From the NCBI GenBank assembly GCA_951213105.1, contig OX578150.1:23440022-23504021 (forward strand): a stretch of DNA of 64,000 bases. Reading direction: 5' to 3'. This document shows positions 34,377 through 47,129 of this stretch, in pieces (positions within the stretch are counted from its first letter, which is position 1; every line of letters begins with the position of its first letter). The notes beneath the pieces were generated by a model, which made no database searches, was not told the origin of the DNA, and was given only the letters and a program-made list of their open reading frames with translations. The position numbers and the translations under genes are program-made. This stretch comes from Amaurobius ferox. Taxonomy: Eukaryota; Arthropoda; Arachnida; Araneae; Amaurobiidae.

Positions 34377-34862
34377 ACTATTTTTAGCGTGACGTCTATG
34401 TGTCTGTCTGTCTATGCTATGTATGTATCCTCTTTAACTCAAAAACTAATTAACTAAATTTCATAAAATTCCAAAAGCATGTCATTTGTGGGTTACCCTG
34501 GTGCTGATTAGATTTTGGTGCGATTCGGGATAAAAGAACCAGCCTTTCTTTGCGAAGTGGCCCGTAAAAAAAATACCTGTATCCACTTTAGCTGAAAAAT
34601 TAATAGACTAAATTTCACAAAATTTTTTAGATAAGTGGTTTGTGGGTTACCTTAATGCCAATTAGATTTGGTTCTTTTTAGTTTTTGCGAAATGACACGA
34701 CAGAATTATCAAGAACTAAAATAAAGTACTACAAATGTTTCAATTAAATTCATGTTTTATATGTAATTTCTGACTACAAGAGAATAAGATCATCCCCATT
34801 ACTCTTAGATGGATCATTCTCGACATATTTATTATTATTTTTAAATTGAGGAACTGAAGACA
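34377..34862 (+). mobile_element. Family B repeat, truncated
   Basis: Begins AAAAACTATTTTTAGCGTGACG directly after the hairpin of the opposite-facing copy, giving a head-to-head arrangement. Confidence 0.65.
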
Positions 34863-34878
34863 TTGCATTGAAAAAAAA

Positions 34879-35795
34879 TCTGATGTGGGCAGCAGATGAC
34901 TTTCCCTATATAATGCAATGAATTTACTACTTTTACAGTAAAAAAAATAGTAGATATTTATATTCTTTCCAAGTTACTGAATTTCCGTCAATGAGTCGTC
35001 ATTTTCATTGATTTAGCGTCATTTTTATCCATTTGGCGAGTTTTTCGTTAATTTAGTAACATTTTAAAAAGTCGTCAAGTTGGCGACGTTCCACCACATA
35101 CATCGCCAAAATCTCTCCAAGCGTTATGGACGGAGAAATAAGTTATTCTTACAGTAGATAAATGTCTATTGGTGTTCAAATACAAAATTATTACTCAAAG
35201 TATCTTTTTTCATGAATGGAACGAGCTAGACCCACGAGAATGATGTCACCAAATTTATCGCATAGTATTACATGTGAAAAGTGAACATGTTTCTCAATTA
35301 GAAATATTTTTTTTATTTTATATGACTTTTTGATAATATTTTTTAAAAATATGCAATATCTCGAGAACGGTTCATGTTAGCGCTCCAAAATTTATGTCAA
35401 TCGTTTTGTAATGAAAAATTACATTATTCGTTATTTGTGTAACTTTATTAGAGGTTTTGATTTTTTGACGATTTTTCAAAAATTTCACTCGAAAATTTTG
35501 GCGGGTTCTGAACATTCGATTACGTATGAAAACAATAGGCTTTCAGTGTTTACGGATTGTAATTTTTGTACCAAATTTCGTTCGAATCGGTCCATTTGTT
35601 CGTCAGTTATCGTCTCCACAGACTCACTGACACACACACACACATACTTTCACATACACATATAGACATCACTTCAAAAATGTTCCATTCGTGATCAGGG
35701 ATGCTTGAAACGTGCCTCTCCCGTCGAAAACTTGATTTCGAATTTTCGACCCCGTCACAATACTTTCCTTGTACATTATTGTATATAAGGAAAGT
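34879..35795 (-). mobile_element. Family A hairpin repeat, full length
   Basis: TCTGATGTGGGCAGCAGATG at one end; CTTTCCTTGTACATTATTG..GTATATAAGGAAAGT palindrome at the other (35762-35795). Internal GGCGA block near 35030-35115 and AATATCTCGAGAACGG at 35353. Confidence 0.85.
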
Positions 35796-35799
35796 AATA

Positions 35800-35995
35800 T
35801 ATTAAATGAAATTTCTTAAAATAGAGCATTTACATCTCTTGAGGGGTATTTTGATATTCATTAGATTTTGGTAAGATTCGGAAAAAATAACCGAATTTTA
35901 AAGCGAAGTGTCCAGCAAAGTTTGTGAAAATGTGAAAAAAATGACTAAAATTGCTGAAATATATCAATTAAGTACTTGTTCCTTATATAATTTTT
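35800..35995 (+). mobile_element. Family B fragment
   Basis: TTCATTAGATTTTGGTAAGATTCGG and ATATCAATTAAGTACTTGTTCC-like text. Confidence 0.5.
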
Positions 35996-36888
35996 CCCTT
36001 CCTTATATACATAATGTATAAGGAAGTATTTGGACTGGGTCAAAAATTCAGTTTTCGATGGGAGAGCACGTTTCAAGCATCCCTGATCACGATTCGAACA
36101 TTTTTGAGGTGATGTCTGTGTGTGTGTGTGTGTGTGTGTCAGTCTGTGGAGACAATATCTCACGAACAAATGGAGCGATTCCAATGAAATTTGGTACAAA
36201 AATCACAATCCGTGAATACTGGAAGCTTATTGTTTTAAAACACAATTACATGTTCAGAACCTCCCTAAATTTTCGAGCGAAATTTTGAAAAAATCATTAA
36301 AAAATCAAAACCTTTAATAAAATTACGCAAATAGACATTTCTTATGTAATTTTTCCTTAGAAAACGATTGACATAAATTTTAGAACGCTAGCATGAACCG
36401 TTCTCGAAATATTGCACATTTTTTAAAAAATCCCATAAATGAAAAAAATATTAACTCTTAAGAAACATGCTCACTTTTCATATGTAATATCATGCGATAA
36501 ATTTGGTGACATCAATCTCGTGGATCTAACTCGTTCCACTCACGAGAAAAGATACTTTGAGTAATACTTTTGTATTTGAACGCCAATAGTCATTTATCTG
36601 CTGTAAGAATAACTTATTTCTCCGTCCATAACGGTTGGCGAGATTTTGGAGGCGAATTTAGCGGAATGTCGCCAACTTGGCGACATTTTTAAATGTTGCC
36701 AAATTCACGAAAATCTTGTCAAATAGATAAAAATGACGCTAAATCAATGAAATAACTGCTAATTGAAGGAAATTCAATATCTTGGAAGGAATATAAATAT
36801 CTACTGTAAGAATAACATTTTTTTTAACTGTAAAAGTAATAAAGTCATTGCATTATATAAGGAAAATCATGTGCTGCTCACATCAGAT
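35996..36888 (+). mobile_element. Family A hairpin repeat, full length
   Basis: Palindrome CCTTCCTTATATACATAATG..AAGGAAG, GT tract 36115-36142, CCGTTCTCGAAATATTGCAC, GGCGA block 36630-36730 and terminus TATATAAGGAAAATC then TGCTGCTCACATCAGA. Confidence 0.85.
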
Positions 36889-37115
36889 CGAATCATCTAC
36901 ATAACAACGAATAATACTAACCGCATGACAGTAGGATGAATTATATGTTGTTGTTTTTTCTCCCCATTTTGAAGAGATAAAGTGTTTAAAGTGTTTTAAG
37001 TTGCCAAATGGAACAAACGTGTATTACAACTGCAAATTGGATATAATATCAGAAACGTATGATGTCATTTTCTGCAATTTTTAAACTCGATTTAATACAT
37101 AGTGAAACAAAGAAT

Positions 37116-37480
37116 AAAATGCATTTGTAGGGAAAACCATGTGCTGCTCGCATCAGATTTATAAGCAGTTAATTTTTTATTACTGTATGTAACAATAAAA
37201 TGCATTTTTGCTGTTTGAAAACAGCATAATTAATTTTATTGATAGACAGTAAGATTGCATATGCATTATTTAATTTAGTAACAAACATTTATCACATATA
37301 TGCGTTAAGGGAAAATAACTGCATGACAGTATATAGAAACTTAATAGAGGTTTATTAAAGTATCTATGAAAATTTTATTGAACAAACTTTGAATAACGGA
37401 ATAGTATATAGTAAGAGTTAAAAATGAGATATATATACACAGCAATTTAATAAATCGTAATGAAGGAATACATATATGAA
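37116..37480 (+). repeat. Tandem duplication unit 1 (family A end plus unique part)
   Basis: A family A 3' end (CATGTGCTGCTCGCATCAGA) followed by about 320 bp (AGTTAATTTTTTATTACTG ... CAGCAATTTAATAAA). The same order recurs about 524 bp downstream. Confidence 0.75.
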
Positions 37481-37484
37481 TCTG

Positions 37485-38005
37485 TCAACACCATGTTGCT
37501 AATTTTAAATGTTGCTAAATTAATGAAAATTTCTCCAAATGGATAAAAATGACTCATTGACGGAAATTCAATATCTTGGAAAGAATATAAATATCTACTA
37601 TAAAAATACTCTTTTTTACTGTAAAAGTAGTAAATTAATTGCATTATATAAGGAAAGTCTTGTGCTGCCCACATCAGATTCTTTTTTGCTTATAAATAGT
37701 TAATTTTTTATTGCTGTATGTATCAATAAAATGCACTTCTGCTATTTGAAAACAGTATAATTAATTTTATTGATAGACATTAAGATTTCTTTCTCATTAT
37801 TTATTAACAAACATTTATCACATATACGAACTAAGTGAAAAAAAAACTGACTAACAGTATAATGAACTACTTTCAAATTTCTATAAAGTATCTATGCAAA
37901 TCTTATTGTAGTCTTATTGTCTTATTTATCTATTAAAATGAAATATGTATACACAGCAATTGAATAGAACTTTATGACGGAATACATATATGAACCTGTC
38001 AGCAC
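37485..38005 (+). repeat. Tandem duplication unit 2 (family A 3' part plus unique part)
   Basis: Family A 3' portion at 37485-37681, then AGTTAATTTTTTATTGCTG ... CAGCAATTGAATAGA, visibly diverged from unit 1. Confidence 0.75.
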
Positions 38006-38154
38006 GCAACGCGTATTGATAAATAAGGTTGTTGAAATACGTAATACCAATTTCATATTTCCTATTATTAACCCATTTTAATACAAATATTTTTGTTGTT
38101 TTCCTCGCAATATAACAACGCAATTTCGAGGGACACCCTTTGAGAATTCCTGTG

Positions 38155-38250
38155 TTAGACCAGTGTTTTTTAAACTTCCAATGATGGCATATGTACCCCC
38201 TTTGAAATTTAATTTCATCTCCATAGTTGAACAGTTCGAGGGCAGTTTAA
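38155..38250. mobile_element. Possible hAT-type end
   Basis: CAGTGTTTTTTAAACTTCC resembles hAT-type termini (CAGTGxTTxxxAAACTT); partner end not found. Confidence 0.25.
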
Positions 38251-38759
38251 AAGATACAATACTTGATTATCTGCGGTTGCAGACTTGTACATTGTTTTAG
38301 TAATCTAATATATTCGTAAATTCCGTCAAACCTTGTTTATATATGACTATATCTAGCTTAATCCAAAGCTAGAACTTGATCTAGGACCTTACTGTCTTTT
38401 TTTTCTTCTTTTTATTCTTCGCCGTTGTTTGCTGATTTTAATTTAACTATTAATTTGAGGAATTGCATAAAATTTTCGACAATTTGAAAAAATAAATCGA
38501 TTTTTAGATATTAAAAAAAATATATATCCCGAAAACAGCTTTCAGTTTTACAAAAACTACACTTCTTCATAACATTATCTTCTAGTTAGTTTTTATCTAG
38601 AATCTTGCTCTTTTAATGTAAGCAAAATAAGTGGAAGGTTTGAGGTTGCAGTCGAAAATAAAAGCATAAGATTCCTAAAATACGATGCAGCTTCTTAAGA
38701 GGCATTGTATACATTCAAAATTTTCTTTGTTTTGGTGAAAATTGTGGTTGTAATATACT

Positions 38760-39682
38760 ACTTTCCTTATATACATAACGTATAAGGAAATTATTGTGCT
38801 GGGGTCGAAATTTCGAATTCGAGTTTTCGACGGGAGAGCACGTTTCAAGCATACATGATTACAAATCGAACATTCTTGAGGTGATGTCTGTGTGTGTGTG
38901 TGTGTGTGAAAGTATGTATGTGTGTGTGTGTGTGAAAGTATGTATGTGTGTGTGTGTGTCAGTGAGTCTGTGGAGATGATATCTCACGAACAAATAGAGC
39001 GATTCGAATGAAATTTAGTACAAAAATCACAATCCGTGAATATTAGAAGCCTATTGTTTTTAAACGTAATCGAATGTTCAGAACCCCCCTATAATAAAGT
39101 TACGGAAGTAGACATTTCTTATGTAAATTTTCCTTAGAAAACGATTGACATAAATTTTAGAACGCTAGCATGAACCATTCTCGAGATATTGCATATTTTT
39201 TAAATAATTTTTTCAAAAAATCCCATAAATAAAAATATATATATATTAACTGTTGAGAAATATGTTCACATTTCATATGTAATACCATGCGATAAATTTA
39301 GTGACATCATTCTCGTGGATCTAGCTCGTTCCATTCATGAGAAAAGATACTTTGAGTAATACTTTTGTATTTGAACGCCAATAGTTATTTATCTGCTATA
39401 AGAATAACTTATTTCCCTGTCCATAACGCTTGGCCAGATTTTGGCGCCGAATTTAGCGGAATGTCGCCAACTTGGCGACTTTTTAAATTTGCCAAATTAA
39501 CGAAAATCTCGCCAAATTGATAAAAATGACTCTAAATCAATTAAAATGACGACTAATTGACGAAAAGTCAATGTTTTGGAAGGAATATAAATATCTACTA
39601 TAAGAAAACCCTATTTTTTATTGTAAAAGTAGTAAGTTCATTGTATTATATAAGTAAAGTCATGTGTTGCCCACATCAAATT
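38760..39682 (+). mobile_element. Family A hairpin repeat, full length
   Basis: Palindrome at 38760-38793, GT tract 38886-38962, CATTCTCGAGATATTGCAT, GGCGA block 39425-39515 and terminus TAAGTAAAGTCATGTGTTGCCCACATC. An internal stretch near 39090 has a small deletion. Confidence 0.85.
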
Positions 39683-39914
39683 TTTTTAACATTAAATTAT
39701 AAACAAAATTTGACAAAAAATAATTTTATTGAACTACATCTTTAATTAAAATCGAAATTTATTTATAAGGGTATATTTTTTTCCAATTTCTACTATGTTT
39801 TTAAATATTAGTTCTTTTACTTCATTTTTTTTTTTTACATTCCTTGGAATATACTACACAAAATTATACATGGATTTTTAGATGCTTTTGATATTTATGT
39901 ATTTAATAAAAATT

Positions 39915-40460
39915 CTTGATTTCTCATACGTCCTACGAAGTACTGAGGAAGTATTGTTTTCGCTAACATTTTCGATTTTGATGCCAATATATGCTTTAAA
40001 ACCTTCTGAACACGTTTTGACTATTTATGGAGTGATATCTGTCTCCCTGTCAGCCTATCTGTTGGATGCCTGCGGTCGATTTCTTGCGTACACAATAGCA
40101 GCCACAAATAATATGGATTTTCGCTAAACTTTATATTCGACTTTGTTATCAAAAGATCTAGAACTAGATAGAATTTTTTTTTTAATTCGTGGGAAATATT
40201 TGGAAAGAAAAAAATGAATTGTGGTAGGAGAAAATCAAGTTGAGATACACTGCAGTTAATTTTAACACAGTAACATAGGACAAAATTTGACCTAATCATG
40301 CATAAAAAGGTTTATTCAGTCACTGTTGGAAAAAATAGCCACGACCTAATTTTTTGATCATGGCGTCATTAGCCCCCCCCCCCTCCTCCGAGGGTGTTAA
40401 TCAAAAGATTTTTCAAGCCCTTTAAAGTAAAGGGCAACAAGCTACTTGCAATTAGGACCT
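39915..40460 (+). mobile_element. Family D hairpin repeat
   Basis: ATTTCTCATACGTCC..GAGGAAGTATTG start, GAACACGTTTTGACTATTT, and a C-run followed by TCCTCCGAGGGTGTTAATC near 40385-40402. The last part is the homologue of the insertion site of the giant palindrome. Confidence 0.6.
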
Positions 40461-40521
40461 ATAATAGCGATTTTTCATTTTTCATTTTTTCTTTTTTTTT
40501 GGTAAAAATAAAATTAAAAAT

Positions 40522-41270
40522 TTGATGTGGGCAGCACATGACTGTCCCTGAAGACTTACATCCACGTTGTCTTTATTTTAATTAAATTTTGTTCACTTTT
40601 ATTTCAATTTTTGTTCTCATTTGGTAGCTGGACTTATTTTCAAAGGTGGCGTAGAGAAAATACGAAAAACTAAAATATCTCGAGAACGGCTAGTCCTAAT
40701 GTAATGGGGCTGGTCTTATTCTTTCCTTCGTTAAAAATTATGTATAAAACAAGCATTTAATGGATATATTTGTGCAAACGCAATTTTTTAGTTTAGATTT
40801 TGACAATTTTTGCTGGTCATTTCTAAAAAAAATGCAGGTTATTTTTTTTTAATCGTAACAAAATCTAATCAGCTCCAAGGTAATCCACAAGCGACTTATC
40901 TACCGAATTTTGTGAAATTCGGTACATTAGTTTTATAGCTAGAGTGGATACAAACAATTTTTGCGGGACATTTCGCAAAAAAAGCGGGTTCTTTTATCCC
41001 GAAGCATACTAAAATCTAATCAGCACCAGGGTCACACCGAAGTGACTTACCTACCAAATTTAATGAAATTCCGTCTATTAGTTTTGGAGTTAGAGTGGAT
41101 ACATGCATTACACAGACAAACACACACACACACACAGACGTCACGCTAAAACTAGTTTTTTCGTATTCCAGAGGTGTCGAAACTTGTAGATCCGTCGAAA
41201 ATTCGAGTTGCGATTCACGGCATGATTCCAATACTTTCTCTATACATTACCATGTATTGCAGGGAAAGTA
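40522..41270 (-). mobile_element. Family B hairpin repeat, full length
   Basis: TTGATGTGGGCAGCACATG at one end and CTTTCTCTATACATTACC..GTATTGCAGGGAAAGT at the other. Contains AAAATATCTCGAGAACGGC near 40670. Confidence 0.85.
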
Positions 41271-41660
41271 AAAAACTATTAAAAATGGATTCTAGTATGA
41301 GGTTGTTAGTTTAATTTTTTGAAAATCTTATCTACAAATCTTAATTGCATGCACAATTTTATAAAATATATAATAAAGAACGTGTATAAAAAATGTAAAA
41401 CATCTATCTTAATAACAAAAAAAAAAGAACTTTGTATTTTTAAAACACGAATGTTCCCATAAAATGAACACGGAAAAAAACCTATTTAAAATTTTTATTT
41501 GTAAGTTGTACCTGTTTTTTCTTCGTTAGGATAAATATTAATAATTTCTTAAATTATGAAGATACAGCTTTGAAATTTCACCTTCGTATTTAGAAATATT
41601 ACAGTTATAATTTGAGCCGATAAAACAAAAATTAGACATTTTGGACATTTTCAGGTAAAT

Positions 41661-41885
41661 ATGTCGCCACTGAATACTATTTCCAGAAGGAATATATCAG
41701 ATGGTTCCAGTTGTAGGATTTTTTTTATGTGCATAACATCTGTGCTTGTGGGTGTTTTTGTGGGGAGCGTTATGAACACTTTGCACGCTTATACATTCCA
41801 AAACGTAATAGATGGAAGTGTAAATATGTTTTATTGGAATTGTGATCCAGACTATAAATATACAAAAATAATTTCGATATTTTAA
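41661..41885 (+). CDS. Short ORF with one predicted membrane segment; uncertain
   Basis: 75 codons from ATG, ending in TAA. Residues about 18-45 (CRIFFMCITSVLVGVFVGSV and following) are hydrophobic. The upstream text GACATTTTCAG/GTAAAT could be an acceptor or, read the other way, a donor. No family recognised and no supporting neighbours; it may be chance. Confidence 0.18.
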   Translation: MSPLNTISRRNISDGSSCRIFFMCITSVLVGVFVGSVMNTLHAYTFQNVIDGSVNMFYWNCDPDYKYTKIISIF

Positions 41886-41892
41886 TATTTAA

Positions 41893-42504
41893 AATTTTTT
41901 TTTTCAAAAAAAACTTCAAAAAGTATCTGCCCGTGCTTTTTTCATTTTCTTACTTTCACTCCAAATATCTAATTATAAAAGATAGATATAAATAGTAAAC
42001 TATAAGAATATGTACAAGAAAATTTAGTATTAAAATCAATATTTATTTTTAAAAGAACTCTTATAGTTTTCGAGTAATCATCTTGTCAAGCTGAAAAAAC
42101 TTGAAATTTTTCCGTTTTTTAGATTGTTATGCTTACGTCTAAAGAACTAAAAGAGCTAGCTATGAACAATAAACAAGAATATGTAGTTCTTTGAAAGCCC
42201 AACAAAAGAATATAATTGGATTTATTTTTAAAAGAGCGGATAAATAAAATCGAGCTCTTTTTTTTTTTTTTTTTTTTGAAAAAACATAAAATGTATCTGT
42301 CTTTTTTTTTAAGTGTATCTGTCTCGAATTTTTTTCATTGTTCTTACTTTCACTCAAAATACCTTCGAAACTATAAAATACATATATAAATAGTAAGCGA
42401 CAAAAATATGCATGAGAACATTTAGTATATATTTAATTTTTTTTTAAAAAACGGTTTTATAGTTTTCGAGTAATCGTCTTGTCAAGTTGAAGAAGATTTT
42501 CAGT
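41893..42504. repeat. Direct duplication (family G), two ~230-bp units
   Basis: Units at about 41893-42116 and 42275-42500 share TCTTACTTTCACTC..AAATA, AGTATAAATAGTAA-like text and ATAGTTTTCGAGTAATC..CTTGTCAAG. Spacer sequence reappears at 43845-43960 beyond the family C copy. Confidence 0.65.
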
Positions 42505-43825
42505 TTTTAACACTTTACAACAAAGTTGAAAAGTGTTTATGACTTTGTTCATTCTGTCTGTCTGTCTGTCTGTCCGTTAGCACGATAACTGCCGTAAAAA
42601 TGACTTAATCAAAATGAAATTTTAGTATGTTGTTCAGACGGTCTATAGGACCTATGGGAATATAATTGAATAATATCACCCAAATAGTTTTGGATTGAAC
42701 CCGGGTTGAAAAAATGGAATACATTGAGCCCTATGGGACCTAATTTTTCAAGCATTTTTTAAGCAGATTTAAAATTCACAAATTACTTCAAAAATTTTAG
42801 ACAATATTCAAATTGTTCCATAAAATATATAAAAAAAATTTCAGCGAAATATATTCAGTAGTTTTTTAAATAAAAATTAAAATAATAATAACACCTCTTA
42901 TATGAAGCGATCACGTGTCCATGATATGAAACGATCACATGACCCACTTCAAAATGATATATGGCATCCATCTTGTGTCAAAATCGTGATTTTTAAAGTT
43001 CTTTTTAATTCATATTGAGTGTTGTATCCGTCCTAAAACTACCTTATTTTTGCCTAAATTCTGTGCATCTACATACTGAAACAACGCAATGACAATATAT
43101 TTCAGTTTAAATGCTCATTCAAATTTGATTATTTCTACTATTAAGCCTATTTTTCACCTATGTAAAATGTAAACAGCAAAATATGTAGAAAGAGTTGTAT
43201 TAGTATCGCTGTAATTCTTTAACACAAAATCATTTAGTCCATGGAGTCTGCATGGCTGATATGAATGAAATATTCATTGATTTTAGAAAGAGAAGGACGA
43301 TAATTTTCGATGAAGTTTTACGCATAGAGTTAACTTATTTGTAGCTCCATGGTCTTAATTTTTAAATAAAATAAATTATTATTGTATTGTGATGAATGAC
43401 ATGAATGGGGGAATTATTTATGAATGAAATGTTGCTTTTATAGAGAGAGCCAGGCGTGTTATTTTTTATGATGTCATTTGAATGAATTTCAGTTGTTTTC
43501 GATGAAGTTTTCAAATATAATAAATTATCGTAGTATTATGATAATTCTAAAATTATTACCGAGGAATGTATCAGATTTTAGAGATGTTTAAACCAGGCAA
43601 TTTATACTTTAATGCTGTCATTTGAATGAAGTTAATTTTTTTCGATGAAGGTTTAAGGTTTCAAATATAATAAATTAATGTAGTATTGTGATAAGTTTTA
43701 AAATATTACCGAGGAATGTATTGCATTTTAGACATGTTTAAATAAAATTGCATTGAAGTTGGAAAGTGTTTCATAATCAATGCTTTAAGCATGATTGATC
43801 TTTCTTGTTTTAAGTCTGTAATGTT
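42505..43825 (-). mobile_element. Family C repeat, near full length, splitting family G
   Basis: Left end is a hairpin (CACTTTACAACAAAGTTGAAAAGTG) followed by GTCTGTCTGTCTGTCTGTCC. It then runs through module sequence to GATCTTTCTTG at about 43805. Reverse of 4365-5845. Family G sequence resumes after it. Confidence 0.75.
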
Positions 43826-43834
43826 TATATTCTG

Positions 43835-43960
43835 CAAACTTAAAGTACTGGTTAAAAACAATAAGCAAGAATTTGTAGTCCTTTGAAAACCCCACAAGTG
43901 TATATAATTGGATTTTTTTTTTATCAAGCTCTTAGTTTTCGAAGTATAGTTGTTATGGTA
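43835..43960. repeat. Family G continuation after the family C insertion
   Basis: ACAATAAGCAAGAATTTGTAG..CCTTTGAAAACCC..TATAATTGGATTTTT matches 42163-42225. Confidence 0.6.
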
Positions 43961-44726
43961 TCAATATCTTAGCATTTTAACCTAGATATTGCAAGGGGTG
44001 GGAAGCTGTAATGTTTAAAATGCCTTGATTGTTGCAGCTCAATCTATTTACATTCTCTTTGGTGAACTATTTATGCACAGCAGAAGCACAACGTTATTTA
44101 ATTTGTTTATAAAAGAATTTGGAAGTTGAATGAACTTGGTGATTCTAAGGATAATTAATGGTTGATGAAGTTTTAACAGAATAGGTAGAAATATGAGTAT
44201 TCAAGTACGCATTTCCAAGTTACCAGGCAAGCTTGTGAAATAGATTAGCACGAATGTAAAATTCCTTCAGATATATTTTATAAGTTTAATTTAGTAAAAT
44301 CTTAAATCTGCTTTAGGGAGAAATCTAATAAAATATTAGATTTTAACCTTGTTTTGCATCTTTTAATGCGATCGGACATGAAAGCGACAGAAGTAAGAAG
44401 AAAATGTGAGAAATTCTATTTCCTGGAAGAACACTTTCATTCTTTCATTCATTCTCTGTTCAACCAAATAATTAAAAAAAAAGGCGAACAAAGACATTTG
44501 TGTCTTTAGCAGGCCAGCTGAAAGCAATTTGATCTCCCCCTCCTTGTGCTTCTATGTTTCGGTTAATCTTTATAAGCTGCAATGGAATAAACACTGCCAA
44601 GTCGTCATTTTTGAGTCAGTTTAGGTCCCAGTGCTTGCCAATTTTTCCATTGAATTAAATCTTTTAATTTTTTCAGTCTTAAATCAAAATTTTGCATTAT
44701 CATAAGAACGAAACATGCTAATGCAG
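43961..44726. other. Unassigned AT-rich DNA
   Basis: No gene or clear repeat seen. Confidence 0.45.
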
Positions 44727-45010
44727 TGATTCCCAAACTTTTGAATCCGCGACCCACTTTTTTGAACGTCGATCTTTCGCGCCCTACCTAGCTCTAAAGA
44801 GGGTACGTATTTTGGGGTTGGACCCCCCCCCCCCCCTGAAATAGAAAAATTAACATTGAAAATATATAAGACTAAGGTGTATTGTTGTATTAAGCCTGAA
44901 GTTGCTCCCCCCCCCCCCCAAAAAAAAAAAAAATGAAATCCTTACTACGTGCTTGGCTCTAACATACTTAAACCAGACAGAGGGGAACTAATTTTTAAGA
45001 GGAAAATCAA
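44727..45010. mobile_element. Possible hAT-type end with C-runs
   Basis: CAGTGATTCCCAAACTTTTG is close to common hAT-type termini, followed by a ..GACCCAC.. segment and two poly-C runs. The other end is not found. Confidence 0.3.
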
Positions 45011-45144
45011 ATTCGCATATTGACTACAATTTTATAAAATCTTATTCGTTTCTCAGAATGAGGCGTGTGAGAAGGATAGGCTTGTTTCCAGTTTTTGCTG
45101 ATGATTGCCATTGATTCAATTTTAAATTAAGATAACTAGTGTAT

Positions 45145-45779
45145 GGCCCACATCGACTTTCTCATATTAGAATTCTTTTTTTTTTCCAAATTTTACAAAA
45201 AAATTTAAAAATCAGTATCGTGGGTCTAAATGATTACAACTATAATGTGTTACTATTAACTTTAAAAATCTTGAAAAAAATCTTTCTATTAAAAACATAT
45301 TTGCATATGTAGATCCCGGGGGGTGTAACTACCCCCCCCCACGAGGGAGATAATGGTGCCACGAACAAAATGAATTGTATTGCGGCTATTTTCCACAACA
45401 ATGTTTGAAATTACAAGTGTCGTTATTATTGAGCCATAAATAATCCTTTTCATGCATAATTATGTCAAATTTTGCGCTATGCTGCCATGTTAAAAAAACA
45501 TAAAATTTCGAATAAAATTCAAAGTTTTGGCTCAAATTTAAAAAAAATTCTCTCTAGTTCTAGATTTGTTCACAACAAATCAAGAAATAGAGTTTCGTGA
45601 AAATCTATCAATATTTATGACTGCCATCGTGTACACAAAAATCAACTGCAGACATAAGACAAGCCGACGCACATCACTCCAAAAATAGTCAAAACGTGTT
45701 CAGGAGATCTTAAAACATATATTGACATCAAAATCTCGAAATTAAAAATTTTCGTCTCAATACTACGCATGAGAAAGTA
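45145..45779 (-). mobile_element. Family D hairpin repeat, complete
   Basis: One end ACTTTCTCATGCG (minus strand, from 45778). The other end has the inverted arm ATATGAGAAAGT at 45157-45168 with GATGTGGGCC beyond it, so the arm is subterminal there. This is the same asymmetric plan as families A and B. Confidence 0.75.
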
Positions 45780-45781
45780 AA

Positions 45782-46385
45782 AATCTGTGGGTCCAACGCA
45801 TGTCTTTCCATGCATATTAACAAATTCCGATATTGAAAAAAAAAGAATAAACACAAATTAGAGTTTTCTTATTACTGAATATCACAGAAAATAAATAGAA
45901 TTTTCCTCGGTGCCAATTCGGTGTACTTACTACTGAATTTCGTATAATTTGCTTCATTATTCCGAGATATGTAGCTCTCTCTCTGTAGAAAATAAAGATT
46001 TCTATATTTCGAGAAAGACATGTAATAATTATTAAACAATGTCACCCATACATTCCTGGCTAAAAATACTTCAAGTCATTTACTCGTGTAATAATACTGA
46101 GTAGTATATATGAATAATTAACAAAAAAATTCCATTTTAAATAAAAAAAATATGCAATACCTCAAAAACATATATTTTATTGTCCAGAAAAACGGAAATA
46201 TCAAAATGAATTATCCAGTATATGGATAATAAATTCTTTTTAAATTTGGAAGTGAAAGCGTTTAACACAGGGACCCTATGCTGAGCCTCACGAAAATTAT
46301 TTGGCCTCTGACGATTATTCATTATATACTAAATATATTTCGATTTGCTCAATTTGTTTGATATACCGTCGCATGTGAGAAAGTA
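45782..46385 (-). mobile_element. Family E hairpin-type repeat
   Basis: Begins on the plus strand with AATCTGTGGGTCC..CATGTCTTTCCATGCAT and ends GCATGTGAGAAAGT. A diverged relative abutting the family D copy end to end. Confidence 0.45.
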
Positions 46386-47129
46386 AAAGATCACCTGAAA
46401 AACGGCTCTTGAGTGTATATGTAATTTTTTATGATTTTTTTGCATTTCAAATCAAAAATACAAAATATCTCGAAAACGGAGCATGAGGGTTTTCTATAAA
46501 TGATGGTATTAAATGATGGACATTTTCAGAAAATATCTTATATGTTATTATTATGTTATTTCTTTATAATATTATTCTTTTATAACGTCTTTCAGATTTT
46601 CGAAAATTGATATGCATTTCAGTCCCATTCACCTAAAATTCCATGGTCCTGTGACATTTATCAATTGAAGTAATATCATCAAATCTAAAAAATACATTTA
46701 TACATTTTGATTGATAATTTTATGAACTAAATTCTTCCCTATTGACTTTCGCTTTAAATACTCAAAAGTCAAAGTATGCTATATTTTATTGAATTCTATG
46801 CAGAATATAATATTTATAATAGTTATAGTTTTATGATCAGTTAGTTCAAGGAATTTGATTTTGTGAGATAAATGGGTTTCAATTAAAGCAGTGAGATGTG
46901 AACCCGTTCAATATAATCTCGTTTTAAAAACTACCTCATTCAAATTACAATATTTACTTTTCAAATTTGGATATCAGGATGTACTTATCTTAAATCCTGA
47001 TAACCAAAAATTTAAAAATGTAATAACTGCGTCATTAATATTAATGCATGCTTTTTTCTCTATAGTAAAGCAAAAGTAATTGGAGATAGCTCAACACCAC
47101 CTTCTCACACCCAAATTCATTTTTAAGTA
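46386..47129. other. Unassigned, includes an AAAATATCTCGAAAACGG phrase
   Basis: The phrase near 46465 suggests another decayed member of the hairpin superfamily; boundaries not seen. Confidence 0.35.
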
